This document shows, piece by piece, positions 15,604 through 25,058 of a stretch of 64,000 bases of DNA. The DNA is taken from NCBI GenBank assembly GCA_017303475.1, contig JAFLBO010000009.1, forward strand, positions 1 to 64,000. The letters run 5' to 3'. The notes under the pieces were generated by a model, which searched no databases, was not told where the DNA came from, and saw only the letters and a program-made list of their open reading frames with translations. Source of the DNA: Chitinophagales bacterium (GTDB lineage: Bacteria > Bacteroidota > Bacteroidia > Chitinophagales > Saprospiraceae). Numbering within the stretch: the stretch's first letter is position 1; each line of letters opens with the position of its first letter. The position numbers were made by a program, and so were the translations under genes.

Positions 15604-18156
15604 ATGCCCTACGCTTCCCTTTTTTTCCTGCTTTTACTCCCAACGTGCCTTATTTCTCAACCACTTTCCTTTCAATCTACAGGTATAGGAGGGGGTGGAG
15701 CACTGTTTAGTCCGGCCATCAATCCGGCAGACGATCAGGAAATGTATTTTGCCAGTGATCTGGGTGGACTCTATACCACCCGAAATGGTGGAAACTCCTA
15801 TGAGTTGGTACATTTTACGGAAGCTGTTGTCAATCCATACGGCAAAGTTTGTTTCACACAAAATACTGAACTTCGATACGCTTTAATATGGGATGAAGCC
15901 CATTATGCTACTCGTCCGGCCAAAAGTTCAGATGGTGGCAATACCTGGAATTTTCTACCCGGGGATACAGATTCCGGAGAAGAAAAGCTGTTTTTATATA
16001 CAGACTACACCAATCCTAATCGGGTGCTTTGGACCGATTACAACCATCTCTTTTATTCTTCAGACGGCGGGCAAACCGCCCAATTGAAATGGACTGCTGC
16101 CAATAGCGGGGCCGGCATACTATTGTCTGGTGTGTTTTTTAATGGAAATGATATTTGGTTAGGAACCAATGAAGGGGTAATCGTTTCACACAACGGAGGC
16201 ATTTCTTTCAGTAATGCCAATTTTGCCGGAATTCCGCCTAATGAGGTAATTATGGGATTTGGTGGTGGAAAATCCGGTAATACAACCCGTTTTTATGCCC
16301 TAACCGGTGATCCAGCAAATATCTGGGCTACGAATATGGGATATAATTACTGGCAAACCATTCGTGGTGTTTATACCATGGACAATATTTCAGGAACCTG
16401 GTTGACTTCTATGAACGGTATTGACCTGGATGCAGATTATGCCGTTTACCTGGCGATGGCAGATAATGACCCCAATACCTGTTACCTGGCAGGAAGTACC
16501 CCATTTGAAGAAGCGATCGTAATGAAAACCGCCAATGGAGGCGCCAGCTGGGAACATATATACCTCCGAAACAATAACCAGAATATTTACACCGGTTACC
16601 AAGGCGCCAGTGGCGATTTCGGATATTCCTGGGGTGGTTTTGCACTGGGATTTTCTGTAAACAGGTTGAACAGTCAGCATGCCGTTCTAACCGATTTTGG
16701 TTTTATCCACCATACCCTCAATGGTGGTGTGAATTGGCACCAGGCTTACTTGCAACCTGCAGACGAAAACCCGGCCAATGCCCCCACACCCAAGAAAAAA
16801 TACTACCATGGAGTTGGCATGGAGCAGACAACCTGTTGGCAAGTATATTGGTTTGATGCCAATAACATCTTTGGCTGTTTCACTGACATTCGCGGAGTGC
16901 GATCCCAGGATGCTGGTAAGTCCTGGAGTTTCGACTATACGGGCCATAACCTGAATACCATGTACCGGATTACCAAACACAATACTCAAGATATCTGGTA
17001 CGGCGCCACCTCATCCGTTCACGATATTTACCAAACAACCTATATCACCGACCAGCGCCTGCAACCTTCCTATAAGGACGGTCAAGTGCTTTACTCCTCA
17101 GATAAGGGAAAAAATTGGGCGGTACTGCGCGATTTTGATTTTCCGGTAATCTGGGTTACCACAGATCCCACAGACAATGATCGCTTGTATGCCGGAGTAA
17201 TATCCACCAACCCGGCTGTTGGTGGTGTGTGGAAAGCACAGGGAATTTCCAACCCGTCCAACACCATTTGGAGCCATTTGCCCAATCCGCCCGCCAATAA
17301 TGGTCGCATATTCAACATCCATTGTTTAAAAGATGGAACATTGGTAACTACCTGGTCGGCCAGAAAATCTAATAGCGGAAGTATTTTCAGTGATAGCAGT
17401 GGTGTATTTGTCAGCACAGATGGTGGCCAGAACTGGCAAAAGCGAAACCATCCGGATATGAATTACTGGACCAAAGATTTGGTTATTGATCCCACAGATC
17501 CTACTCAGAATACCTGGTATGCCTGTGTTTGGAGCGGATGGGGAGGACCCGCCAATGATTTGGGGCGACTGTTCCGAACAACCAACCGGGGTTTGAGCTG
17601 GCAAGCCATTACGGCTGATGATCAGTTCCTGCGTGTCAGTTCTGTTACCATCGATCCGCTGGATCCGGAAACCATGTATCTGAGTACCGAAACGAACGGC
17701 CTTTGGGTAACTCATGAAAAAAGTGCCGCACAGCCACAATGGAGCCTGGTTTCCTCATATCCGTTCCATCATCCGGAGCGGGTTTATTTTAACCCGTACA
17801 AGCCCGGTGAAATGTGGATTGCCAGTTTTGGGAATGGTATGCGATTTGGCGCGCTTGCTACTCCAGTTTCAGAACCCGGTAACGCAACAGTTCCCGTCAT
17901 GCAACTGATACAAAATCCTATAGAAGATAATCAACTCAAAATCCGCCTGCAGCTTTCACAACCTACAAGCGCGTCCTTTCTTTTGTACGATGTGCTAGGC
18001 CGTATCGTGCATTCTTTTGGATCGCAGATTTTACCTGGCGGTTTAACCAACCTTGATCTGGCCTGTTCCGGTATTACGGCAGGAATTTATTTTTTGCAAA
18101 TGGAAACGCCTGAAATGAAGGTGGTGGAAAAGGTGCTGATTCAGGTTGGCAACTAA
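15604..18156 (+). CDS. Secreted BNR/sialidase-like beta-propeller with T9SS sorting domain
   Basis: A large exported protein of 850 residues with a signal peptide (MPYASLFFLLLLPTCLIS). Many BNR/Asp-box-like units follow (TRNGGNSYE, SSDGGNTWNFLP, HNGGISFSN, TANGGASWEH, SSDKGKNWAVL, STDGGQNWQKR, TTNRGLSWQA), as in the twin seven-bladed propellers of the VPS10/GH74/sialidase group. The last 80 residues are a T9SS type A domain (LYDVLGRIVHSF, ITAGIYFLQM). No catalytic signature for sialidase (FRIP arginine) was recognised, so a glycan-binding or xyloglucanase-like role is open. The stop is 4 bases from the stop of the convergent hydrolase gene. Confidence 0.82.
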   Translation: MPYASLFFLLLLPTCLISQPLSFQSTGIGGGGALFSPAINPADDQEMYFASDLGGLYTTRNGGNSYELVHFTEAVVNPYGKVCFTQNTELRYALIWDEAHYATRPAKSSDGGNTWNFLPGDTDSGEEKLFLYTDYTNPNRVLWTDYNHLFYSSDGGQTAQLKWTAANSGAGILLSGVFFNGNDIWLGTNEGVIVSHNGGISFSNANFAGIPPNEVIMGFGGGKSGNTTRFYALTGDPANIWATNMGYNYWQTIRGVYTMDNISGTWLTSMNGIDLDADYAVYLAMADNDPNTCYLAGSTPFEEAIVMKTANGGASWEHIYLRNNNQNIYTGYQGASGDFGYSWGGFALGFSVNRLNSQHAVLTDFGFIHHTLNGGVNWHQAYLQPADENPANAPTPKKKYYHGVGMEQTTCWQVYWFDANNIFGCFTDIRGVRSQDAGKSWSFDYTGHNLNTMYRITKHNTQDIWYGATSSVHDIYQTTYITDQRLQPSYKDGQVLYSSDKGKNWAVLRDFDFPVIWVTTDPTDNDRLYAGVISTNPAVGGVWKAQGISNPSNTIWSHLPNPPANNGRIFNIHCLKDGTLVTTWSARKSNSGSIFSDSSGVFVSTDGGQNWQKRNHPDMNYWTKDLVIDPTDPTQNTWYACVWSGWGGPANDLGRLFRTTNRGLSWQAITADDQFLRVSSVTIDPLDPETMYLSTETNGLWVTHEKSAAQPQWSLVSSYPFHHPERVYFNPYKPGEMWIASFGNGMRFGALATPVSEPGNATVPVMQLIQNPIEDNQLKIRLQLSQPTSASFLLYDVLGRIVHSFGSQILPGGLTNLDLACSGITAGIYFLQMETPEMKVVEKVLIQVGN

Positions 18157-18159
18157 CCG

Positions 18160-18927
18160 TTAGCGCCCATCTACTTCTTTCAAAAACGCCTCGAGTAGCT
18201 GATTGAACTCGCCGGGTTTTTCCATCATCGGAGCATGACCACACTCGTCGAGCATGTGCAGACGGGAGTCTGAAATAAGCTCATGGAATTTTTCGCCAAC
18301 AAACGGTGGCGTTACAATATCCTGCTTGCCCCAAATCAGGAGGGTAGGGGCTTTGATTTTGTGCAATTTATCGCCCAGATTGTGGCGTACGGCAGATTTT
18401 GCAGTGGCTACCACGCGAATAGCTTTGCCACGATCATTCACAATACCGAATACCTCATCTACCAGCTCCTTGCTTGCAACGGCCGGATCGTAAAAAGTCT
18501 GAGCCGTTTTGTTTTTGATGTATTCGTAATCACCGCGCTTGGGGAAAGCCGTACCAAAAGCGCTTTCATACAAACCCGAGCTGCCGGTAAGGGTTACCGA
18601 TGCTATATGTTCCGGATGCGCAATTACATAGAGCAAAGCCACGTGTCCGCCCAGGGAGTTGCCCAGGATATGTACTTTATCATACCCCTTGAATTCCACA
18701 AAGTTGGTAACAAACTCCACCAGTCCTGAGACAGATACCTGAAGGATCGGCAGCTCATATATAGGCAGGATAGGAATCACTACATTGTACTTGTTTCCGA
18801 AGTGATTCGTCAGATCCTGGAAATTACTGAGCGCACCGAACAGGCCGTGCAATAACATGAGCGGCGTACCCTCGCCACCTGTTTCTATGTATTTAAAACC
18901 TTGCTCTTCTTTAATCGGAAAATTCAT
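18160..18927 (-). CDS. Alpha/beta-fold hydrolase
   Basis: 255 residues with a complete catalytic set. The oxyanion stretch is LLHGLFGALSNF, the nucleophile elbow GNSLGGH, the acid in LLIWGKQDIVTPP and the His in DECGHAPMMEKP near the C-terminus. It resembles MhpC/2-hydroxy-6-oxo-dienoate hydrolase-like esterases, but substrate cannot be told from sequence. No signal peptide, so cytoplasmic. It is convergent with the BNR gene and in the same direction as the heme A synthase gene upstream. Confidence 0.88.
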   Translation of the reverse strand: MNFPIKEEQGFKYIETGGEGTPLMLLHGLFGALSNFQDLTNHFGNKYNVVIPILPIYELPILQVSVSGLVEFVTNFVEFKGYDKVHILGNSLGGHVALLYVIAHPEHIASVTLTGSSGLYESAFGTAFPKRGDYEYIKNKTAQTFYDPAVASKELVDEVFGIVNDRGKAIRVVATAKSAVRHNLGDKLHKIKAPTLLIWGKQDIVTPPFVGEKFHELISDSRLHMLDECGHAPMMEKPGEFNQLLEAFLKEVDGR

Positions 18928-19077
18928 GCGCGGGATGTTCTGAATGATGCAGGAATAGATGCTATGGGCAAAAGTAGAAAAATCCTGTTAACCCCGAGGA
19001 TTTTCGCAGAGATTTAGCAAGGTGAATGTTTCGAGAAGTTTGGTTTTAGCCTATGTCGGAAATTGGTAGGTATGTTT

Positions 19078-20154
19078 TTAGGACTCCGAACTTCTCAGTT
19101 GATACGACATCCAGAGCACTACACTTAACAATACCACGGCGCCTGCCTGGTGAGCCACCCCAAGATCTACCGGAATTTGTGCTTTGCAATTGATTACGGT
19201 AAAAATGCCCAGCAATACCTGTACACTCACAGCTGCCACCAACCACCAGGCACTTCGGCGGAGTCGTTCACTGATATTTTCTTTCAACAATTTCCACACG
19301 AAATACACAATCAGTGCCGTAAGCACATAGGCCGTATTGCGGTGCAGAAAATGTAACAAGGCCGGCATAAACGGATTGGTATCATAGTGGATAAAACTAT
19401 CGCCCGTCCAGTGACTGCCGTCAAGCAGTACCGTTGGCAGGTATTCGCCGTGCATGTCTGGCCAGGTCGGGAAAAATAAACCGGCTTTGGATCCAGACAT
19501 CATAGCCCCCAACCCGATCTGCACAAAAGCTAAGCCGAGCAGGGTCCACGACATACGCCTCAAGCCAGGCATTGATCGTTCTTTTTGTTCCGGAGCAATG
19601 GTCATAAACCAGGTCCACATCAGGTAGGTAAAAATGACCAGCGCCATACACAAGTGCAAGGTCAGATTGTAGGCGTTTACCCAAGGGCGTTTGATCAAAC
19701 CACTGGCCACCATAATCCAGCCAAAAAATCCTTCCAAACCAGCCAAACCAACCACCATTAGCAAACGTGGCATCAAACGCCTGGACAACATCCCTTTAAA
19801 CCAAAACCAGAAAAATGGAATCGTGAACACCACCAACATCAACCGTGCCCAAAGCCTGTGAAAATATTCCCAGAAGTAGATAAACTTGAAATCCTCCAGT
19901 GCCATACCCTGGTTGATCTTTTGGTACTGCGGGGTTTGTTTGTACAAATCAAACTCCGCTTGCCAGGCTGCTTCCCCCATCGGCGGAATGGCTCCGGTGA
20001 CAATGTCCCAACGGGTGATGCTCAACCCGCTCCCGGTGAGTCGGGTTACGCCGCCTATGACGATCTGGAAAAAAATCATCACCAAACCTGTTAATAACCA
20101 AAGTTGAACGGCGCGCGGAATTTTCAGATCATCCGCATATTGGAACTTGAACAT
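19078..20154 (-). CDS. ctaA: Heme A synthase (COX15/CtaA)
   Basis: An inner-membrane heme O to heme A monooxygenase for cytochrome oxidase biogenesis. 358 residues with eight hydrophobic helices. The two family halves are visible: GGVTRLTGSGLSITRW, the His in EYFHRLWARL and the His of LTLHLCMALVIF in the first half; FLHRNTAYVL and GVAHQAGAVVLLSVVLW in the second. These supply the heme-ligand His residues. The long extracytoplasmic insertion after helix 1 is of the proteobacterial/mitochondrial type. The ATG at 20154 is preferred over a TTG at 20175. No cox genes are nearby. Confidence 0.93.
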   Translation of the reverse strand: MFKFQYADDLKIPRAVQLWLLTGLVMIFFQIVIGGVTRLTGSGLSITRWDIVTGAIPPMGEAAWQAEFDLYKQTPQYQKINQGMALEDFKFIYFWEYFHRLWARLMLVVFTIPFFWFWFKGMLSRRLMPRLLMVVGLAGLEGFFGWIMVASGLIKRPWVNAYNLTLHLCMALVIFTYLMWTWFMTIAPEQKERSMPGLRRMSWTLLGLAFVQIGLGAMMSGSKAGLFFPTWPDMHGEYLPTVLLDGSHWTGDSFIHYDTNPFMPALLHFLHRNTAYVLTALIVYFVWKLLKENISERLRRSAWWLVAAVSVQVLLGIFTVINCKAQIPVDLGVAHQAGAVVLLSVVLWMSYQLRSSES

Positions 20155-20184
20155 GTTGAAAGAGGGCTGATTCAAAATTTAAAA

Positions 20185-20192
20185 CAAAAGTA
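20185..20192 (-). promoter_or_regulatory. Putative -7 element of the heme A synthase gene
   Basis: Reads TACTTTTG on the minus strand, an exact TAnnTTTG, about 30 bases before the ATG at 20154. No clear -33 TTG was found. Confidence 0.4.
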
Positions 20193-20279
20193 CCAAGGAA
20201 TAGATCTACACTTTTCCATCCTTAGCCCCTTTCTATGAAATTTAGATGGTTTAAAAAAATCCCCCCTACGGGCATCATT

Positions 20280-20830
20280 AGGACTGTTAGTTTGTGGAAA
20301 ACGATATAACTGAATAATTCATGTTTGCAATCCATAGAAGTTACCAGCATTTTGCACAAGTTGCCCACAAATAAGTGCTCTTAAAATCAAATACTTAGCG
20401 AGTTGTTCACATCAATACAGCAAAACGTTGAAAAACCTGCTGTTGGACTTTTCTCCGCTACCAACGTTGTGAATTTACGTTTGCTATTCCAGGCTTTTAC
20501 ACACACGTTATCCTTATACAAGCCAATTTTGACCTTCAACACTGTACTGGTGTGAATTACTGTGCATGACTCTTATGGTTATACACAGTGTTTACCCACA
20601 ATCCATGTTTTTGAATAGACTTGATTATCAAGGTATTAGGTAGCATTAAAAATAAGGGTGTGGATAAGTTTTGATACAAACCGTTTTAGTGGTTAATGTA
20701 TTGATAGTCAATGTTTTATATTTTTTATTAGGTATAATAATTTGAATTATTTTATAAAAACAGAATAATATTCTGAAAAATATAAAACAATTCCCAATTT
20801 TTACTTATCATTTGGTTGTTTTTACAAAAA
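20280..20830. other. Candidate replication origin: DnaA-box cluster plus AT-rich tract
   Basis: A gene-free stretch with exact DnaA boxes TTATACACA at 20579-20587 (plus) and TTATCCACA at 20659-20667 (minus). One-mismatch copies lie at 20293-20301, 20497-20505, 20551-20559, 20561-20569 and 20592-20600. Directly after comes 20700-20815, almost only A and T, fitting a duplex-unwinding element. parS sites lie 4.5 kb away. dnaA itself is not in the window, which is not unusual in Bacteroidota. GC-skew inflection was not computed. Confidence 0.55.
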
Positions 20831-20876
20831 AGCCTGATCAACCGGATCCGTTTTACTGTTCCAGTTAATCAGGCTT
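20819..20876 (-). terminator. Terminator of the GH109-type gene
   Basis: Stem AAGCCTGAT at 20830-20838 (13 bp in all with one mismatch) pairs with 20864-20876. On the minus strand the stem is followed by TTTTTTG, so it ends transcripts from 22381-20984. Confidence 0.6.
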
Positions 20877-20902
20877 GCTGATGCGTTACACATGGAGTTT
20901 TT

Positions 20903-20965
20903 ATCGCACAGATTTTACACAGATTGGTGGCACAGATTCCACACAGATTTTATTCCGTACTGTGT
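20903..20965. repeat. CACAGATT short-unit repeat
   Basis: Four units of CACAGATT (CGCACAGATTTTACACAGAT, then GCACAGATTCCACACAGATT) lie just downstream of the GH109-type gene. They belong to the class of short-unit intergenic repeats seen elsewhere in the window. Confidence 0.5.
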
Positions 20966-20983
20966 AAAATATTCATCCCATAT

Positions 20984-22381
20984 TTAAAATGAATCTCCAA
21001 ACGCAAAGTCTGGTTTGCGTTCGGTCCAACGGCCTCGTGTAAAATCAGGGAATGCCTGGGGTGAACTTCCTGTGGCTATGCTGGCTTCTGAAAGTGGTGT
21101 AATAGCAAGCCAGGTTGCGGCATCGTACACATCCAATTGCGGCGCCTGATTTCTTTTTGCCGACTCTACAAAATGGTGGAACACAAAAAAGTCCATGCCT
21201 CCATGACCCGCAGCTTTGGCATCATCGCCGTAACGCTTCCAAAGCGGGTGATCATATTTTTCCAGCCACGACTTGGCATCGGTCCAACGGTGTGCTTCGG
21301 TTTGTCCGTCGATGAATAATTTTTTGTTTACGTCCATCCAGATTCCTCTGGTTCCCTGAACCCGGAAAGCCAGGGAGTACGGACGTGCCAAACTGGTATC
21401 GTGCGAAAGCATTACCGTTTCTCCATTGGAACACTTGATCATCGTAGTCACCTTATCACCCAGGTTGAACTGTACCTGAGCGCTCGGATGCGATGGCCCG
21501 CCTTTCGGATGGTTCACCACATAGTCGTGCAATCCTCTGGTTTTGCTCGCAATGGAAGTGAGGTACAGGAAGCGGTTTCCACGATTGATGTTGATCATCA
21601 TGGCAGCAGGCCCAACACCATGGGTAGGGTAGAGGTCTCCATTGCGATGAATAGAATGTTTGGTGCGCCACTTTGCTTCCGAGAACGCTTTCTCTCCAAA
21701 CTCTACTCCGGAATCATATGGGTTTATACCGTCATTAAATTTCACACCACGAAGGTCGTGTTCATACCCTCCCTCCAAATGGATGAGCTCTCCAAAGAGT
21801 CCCTCGCGCACCATTTGCAACACCGCCATCACATCCCTGCGGTAACACACATTTTCAAGGAACATCAAATGTGCCCCTGTCGATTCATGGGTGTTGACCA
21901 ATTGCCAGCACTCATCCAATGAAAAACCTCCACACACTTCTGTGGCCACATACTTTCCCTCCTTCATGGCTTCCACACATTGTTGGGTATGCCATTCCCA
22001 GGGAGTGGCAATGACTACAGCGTCTATACTTTTATCTTTCAACAAACGCTGATAATCATACACTCCCTTGTCGTACACATCCGGTTTTTTCTTCCCTTTT
22101 TCATCAATCATTTTCAGGGTATCGGCCAGCATGCGTTGGTCAGGATCGGCAATGGCTGCTACTTCACAATCGTCCCGAAGCAAGGCCATCTCCACATGGT
22201 TTTGTCCGCGCAATCCCACTCCAATAAAACCAATCCGAAGTTTTGATTTAAAGGAGGATGGTTGCAGGATGTTAGCCTGGGCTGTTGGGTTTTCGGCGGA
22301 AGCCATATTGGGTAAGGCCAAGGCAGCCCCGGCCAGCGCAGTGTTTTGCAGAAATGATCGGCGGTTAATTTTGTTCGGCAT
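20984..22381 (-). CDS. Tat-exported Gfo/Idh/MocA protein of GH109 type
   Basis: An NAD-dependent enzyme of 465 residues. The Tat signal is INRRSFLQNTALAGAALAL, ending MASA. The Rossmann motif GFIGVGLRGQNHVE and the segments ATPWEWHTQQCVEAMKEGKY, TEVCGGFSLDECWQLV, ENVCYRRDVMAVLQMVREGLFGELIH (seen in parts) and LYPTHGVGPAAMMININRG match GH109 alpha-N-acetylgalactosaminidases, which use a tightly bound NAD in an oxidation-elimination mechanism. Export fits action on host or polymer glycans in the periplasm. A plain Gfo/Idh oxidoreductase is the alternative. The MFS sugar-type gene lies far away at 6.6 kb. Confidence 0.82.
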   Translation of the reverse strand: MPNKINRRSFLQNTALAGAALALPNMASAENPTAQANILQPSSFKSKLRIGFIGVGLRGQNHVEMALLRDDCEVAAIADPDQRMLADTLKMIDEKGKKKPDVYDKGVYDYQRLLKDKSIDAVVIATPWEWHTQQCVEAMKEGKYVATEVCGGFSLDECWQLVNTHESTGAHLMFLENVCYRRDVMAVLQMVREGLFGELIHLEGGYEHDLRGVKFNDGINPYDSGVEFGEKAFSEAKWRTKHSIHRNGDLYPTHGVGPAAMMININRGNRFLYLTSIASKTRGLHDYVVNHPKGGPSHPSAQVQFNLGDKVTTMIKCSNGETVMLSHDTSLARPYSLAFRVQGTRGIWMDVNKKLFIDGQTEAHRWTDAKSWLEKYDHPLWKRYGDDAKAAGHGGMDFFVFHHFVESAKRNQAPQLDVYDAATWLAITPLSEASIATGSSPQAFPDFTRGRWTERKPDFAFGDSF

Positions 22382-22426
22382 TTTCTAAAAAGTGATGGTG
22401 GTGAAACTGCCGTAAAAATAGACACT

Positions 22427-23458
22427 CTACTTCATCTCCATCGGTACTGCTGTCAGACTTTTCAACTGTCCGTCGCGCAGTATCCAAAGGGATATATTTC
22501 TGCCAATGGTAGATTCGTCCAATGCCTTGTGCAAAGCGTCGATGGTATCCACCGGCCGGCCTTCAAATTGTAAAATGATATCTCCGGCACGAAGTCCGGC
22601 TTGGTCGGCTGGACCGCCAGACTCAACAGCCTGCACCTGTATTCCCCCCTTGGTAGGAATCTCCAAGGCATTCAACCATTTGGCCGGAAGTGGTACCGCC
22701 TGAGCACCAATCCCCAACATACCTCTGCGCACACGACCTTCCAGGATCAGTTTTCCCACTACATATTTTACCAGATTAGATGCCACAGCAAAACACAATC
22801 CTTGTGCCGGCAGGATTACCGCAGTGTTTACCCCGATTACCTGACCAAAAGAATCTACCAACGGACCACCGGAATTTCCGGGATTAAGCGCGGCATCTGT
22901 TTGTATAACATCATCAATTAACCGACCGGTTTGGGTGCGAAGGGTGCGGCCAAGTGCACTAACCACCCCGGCAGTAACCGAGTATTGAAACCCAAAAGGG
23001 TTGCCAATAGCAATGGCTATCTGTCCAACCTGTAAGGAACTGCTATCGGCAAAACGGGTAGGAGTGAGATTGTCGCCATCAATTTTTACTACAGCAATAT
23101 CGGTGGAAGGGTCGTCGCCAACCAACCTTGCATGGAAACTCCTGCCATCAGGCAGGCTCGCTTCTATATGGGAAGCGCCATTTACGACATGACTGTTTGT
23201 CACGACCAAGCCATCCGTACTGATCACAAAGCCACTACCGGAGCCTCCGTTTTGCTGGTTTGGAGCCTGAGCTTGTCGCGCATTTTGAGCTTGTGGCTTC
23301 TGAACTTTGAGGTGTACTACTGCGCCACTGACTTGCCGGGCTACCCCGGATACAGTTCTGGAATAGGTATCCAGCAAAGCACCGTCCTTGTCTGCAGGTA
23401 AACCTGAGGTAGAAACAGCATCATTGGATACTGCTTCTGTAGAAAGAAATTCGAGCAT
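22427..23458 (-). CDS. HtrA/DegQ-like trypsin-fold serine protease with one PDZ domain
   Basis: 343 residues. The trypsin-like triad is visible: His in VVTNSHVV, Asp in DPSTDIAVVKI and Ser in DAALNPGNSGGPL. A single C-terminal PDZ domain follows (GIQVQAVESGGPADQAGLRAGDIILQ seen in parts). No signal peptide or N-terminal membrane helix is visible (start MLEFLSTEAVSNDAV), unlike periplasmic HtrA, so it may be cytosolic; a missed upstream start was looked for but not seen. The linker QKPQAQNARQAQAPNQQNGG is low complexity. Co-directional with the flanking genes. Confidence 0.85.
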   Translation of the reverse strand: MLEFLSTEAVSNDAVSTSGLPADKDGALLDTYSRTVSGVARQVSGAVVHLKVQKPQAQNARQAQAPNQQNGGSGSGFVISTDGLVVTNSHVVNGASHIEASLPDGRSFHARLVGDDPSTDIAVVKIDGDNLTPTRFADSSSLQVGQIAIAIGNPFGFQYSVTAGVVSALGRTLRTQTGRLIDDVIQTDAALNPGNSGGPLVDSFGQVIGVNTAVILPAQGLCFAVASNLVKYVVGKLILEGRVRRGMLGIGAQAVPLPAKWLNALEIPTKGGIQVQAVESGGPADQAGLRAGDIILQFEGRPVDTIDALHKALDESTIGRNISLWILRDGQLKSLTAVPMEMK

Positions 23459-23562
23459 GATAACTTTTGAGAATGGGTGAACGATCAGGGCGGTACTTTC
23501 AGAATATACCTATGGCGATAATTATGCCATAGACATTTTGGCAGCCTTGTTCACACCCTACC

Positions 23563-25002
23563 TCACAATCCGAAGGTTACGTTCTTTGTTTCAGTGAAAA
23601 AACGCATGGCTTCCCAGCCGCCTTCCCGGCCTACACCAGAGTGTTTTACGCCACCAAATGGCGTGCGCAAATCGCGCAACATCCAGGTATTTACCCAAAC
23701 AATACCGGCCTGAAGATTGCGGGAAAAGTAATTAGCCCGCTCCAGATTGTTGGTCCAAACGGTAGCGCTCAAACCATAGTTGGTGCAGTTGGCCAGAGCA
23801 AGAGCTTCCTCATCTGTATCGAATGACTGTATGGTAACTACCGGACCAAAGATTTCTTCCTGGTTGGTACGACATTCTTCTGTCAATCCTTCAATGATAG
23901 TAGGGGCTATGTACCAGCCCTTGTCATAAGGCGACGGCATGGAAAGTGCATGCCCGCCGGTCAGTATTTGTCCACCTTCCTGCCTGGCAAGTTCTATACA
24001 ACCCATCACTTTATCGAAGTGCATTTTGGAAACTACTGCCCCAAGTCGGGCTTCCGGATCCAGTGGATGACTCACTTTCATTTGATTAACCCGATCCACA
24101 AAGTCTTTTTTAAACCTTGAGTAAAGTCTTTTTTCTACATAAATTCTGGATCCACAAAGACAAATTTGTCCCTGATTATTGAAGGAAGAACGCACGGTGG
24201 TGTCCAGCATTTTGTCGTAATCACAATCGGCAAAGATCAGATTGGGATTTTTACCGCCCAGTTCAAGACTTGTTTTCTTAAACATGGGGCCGGCAATATG
24301 GGCAATTTCTGCACCTGCACGAGTACTTCCGGTAAAAGAAATAGCCTTGATGCCCGGATGCTTTACAATGGCTTCTCCCACTTTGGGTCCCAAACCATGT
24401 ACGATATTAAGCACACCTGCAGGCAAACCGGCTGCCTGGCAGATCTCTCCCAGAAGGTATGCGGTGAGTGGTGTTACTTCAGACGGCTTTCCAACTACAC
24501 AGTTTCCGGCAGCAAGTGCTGGTGCTATCTTCCAGGTAAATAAGTAAAGAGGTAAATTCCATGGAGAAATACAGCCCACTACACCCAAGGGTTGGCGCAA
24601 GGTATAACTGATGGATTCCGGAGTGTGGTGACTTTCGGAAGCGAAGTGCATCAGAGCTGTGGCAAAAAACTTGAAGTTCAGTGCCGAACGGGGTATATCG
24701 ATCGTTCTGGAAGTGGTCAGCGTTTTGCCAGAATCCATGCTTTCAGCCTCTGCCAGCTTATCCAGGTTTTGCATTATGCCATCAGAAATAGCCCGGAGTA
24801 TATCATGCCGTTCCTCCAGGGATATAGCCGACCATGCAGGGAACGCCGCCTTTGCTGCCTGGTATGCTGCCTCAACATCCGCATTATCTGAATCGGGTAG
24901 GGTGCCTAGTGGTGAGCCAATAGAAGGATTAATGTTTTCCAGTGTAGCGCCTGATTGAGCGGGAACGAATTTTCCGTTGATGTAATTCTGAATAATCTGC
25001 AT
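23563..25002 (-). CDS. Aldehyde dehydrogenase, 2-aminomuconate/2-hydroxymuconate semialdehyde type
   Basis: An NAD-dependent ALDH of 479 residues. Landmarks are SPWNLPLYLFTWKIAPALAAGN, GKPSEVTP, the NAD-binding FTGSTRAG, the general base Glu in LELGGKNP, the catalytic Cys in NNQGQICLCGSRIYVEK and the C-terminal PFGGVKHSGVGREGG. The ICLC-SRIYV pattern matches human ALDH8A1 and bacterial muconic-semialdehyde dehydrogenases of the kynurenine or catechol meta-cleavage routes, but no pathway gene is next to it. The ATG at 25002 is used; the longer frame to 25125 would run through the parS sites. Confidence 0.88.
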   Translation of the reverse strand: MQIIQNYINGKFVPAQSGATLENINPSIGSPLGTLPDSDNADVEAAYQAAKAAFPAWSAISLEERHDILRAISDGIMQNLDKLAEAESMDSGKTLTTSRTIDIPRSALNFKFFATALMHFASESHHTPESISYTLRQPLGVVGCISPWNLPLYLFTWKIAPALAAGNCVVGKPSEVTPLTAYLLGEICQAAGLPAGVLNIVHGLGPKVGEAIVKHPGIKAISFTGSTRAGAEIAHIAGPMFKKTSLELGGKNPNLIFADCDYDKMLDTTVRSSFNNQGQICLCGSRIYVEKRLYSRFKKDFVDRVNQMKVSHPLDPEARLGAVVSKMHFDKVMGCIELARQEGGQILTGGHALSMPSPYDKGWYIAPTIIEGLTEECRTNQEEIFGPVVTIQSFDTDEEALALANCTNYGLSATVWTNNLERANYFSRNLQAGIVWVNTWMLRDLRTPFGGVKHSGVGREGGWEAMRFFTETKNVTFGL

Positions 25003-25058
25003 GGAGACAAGGTTTGCTCCAGCAAAGGTACGGAAAAGAATCAGGCGTGAAACCGGGC

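Noticed and set aside
15634..15861. Possible antisense ORFs in the BNR gene
   Set aside because: They overlap a gene with signal peptide, repeats and sorting domain; shadow frames.
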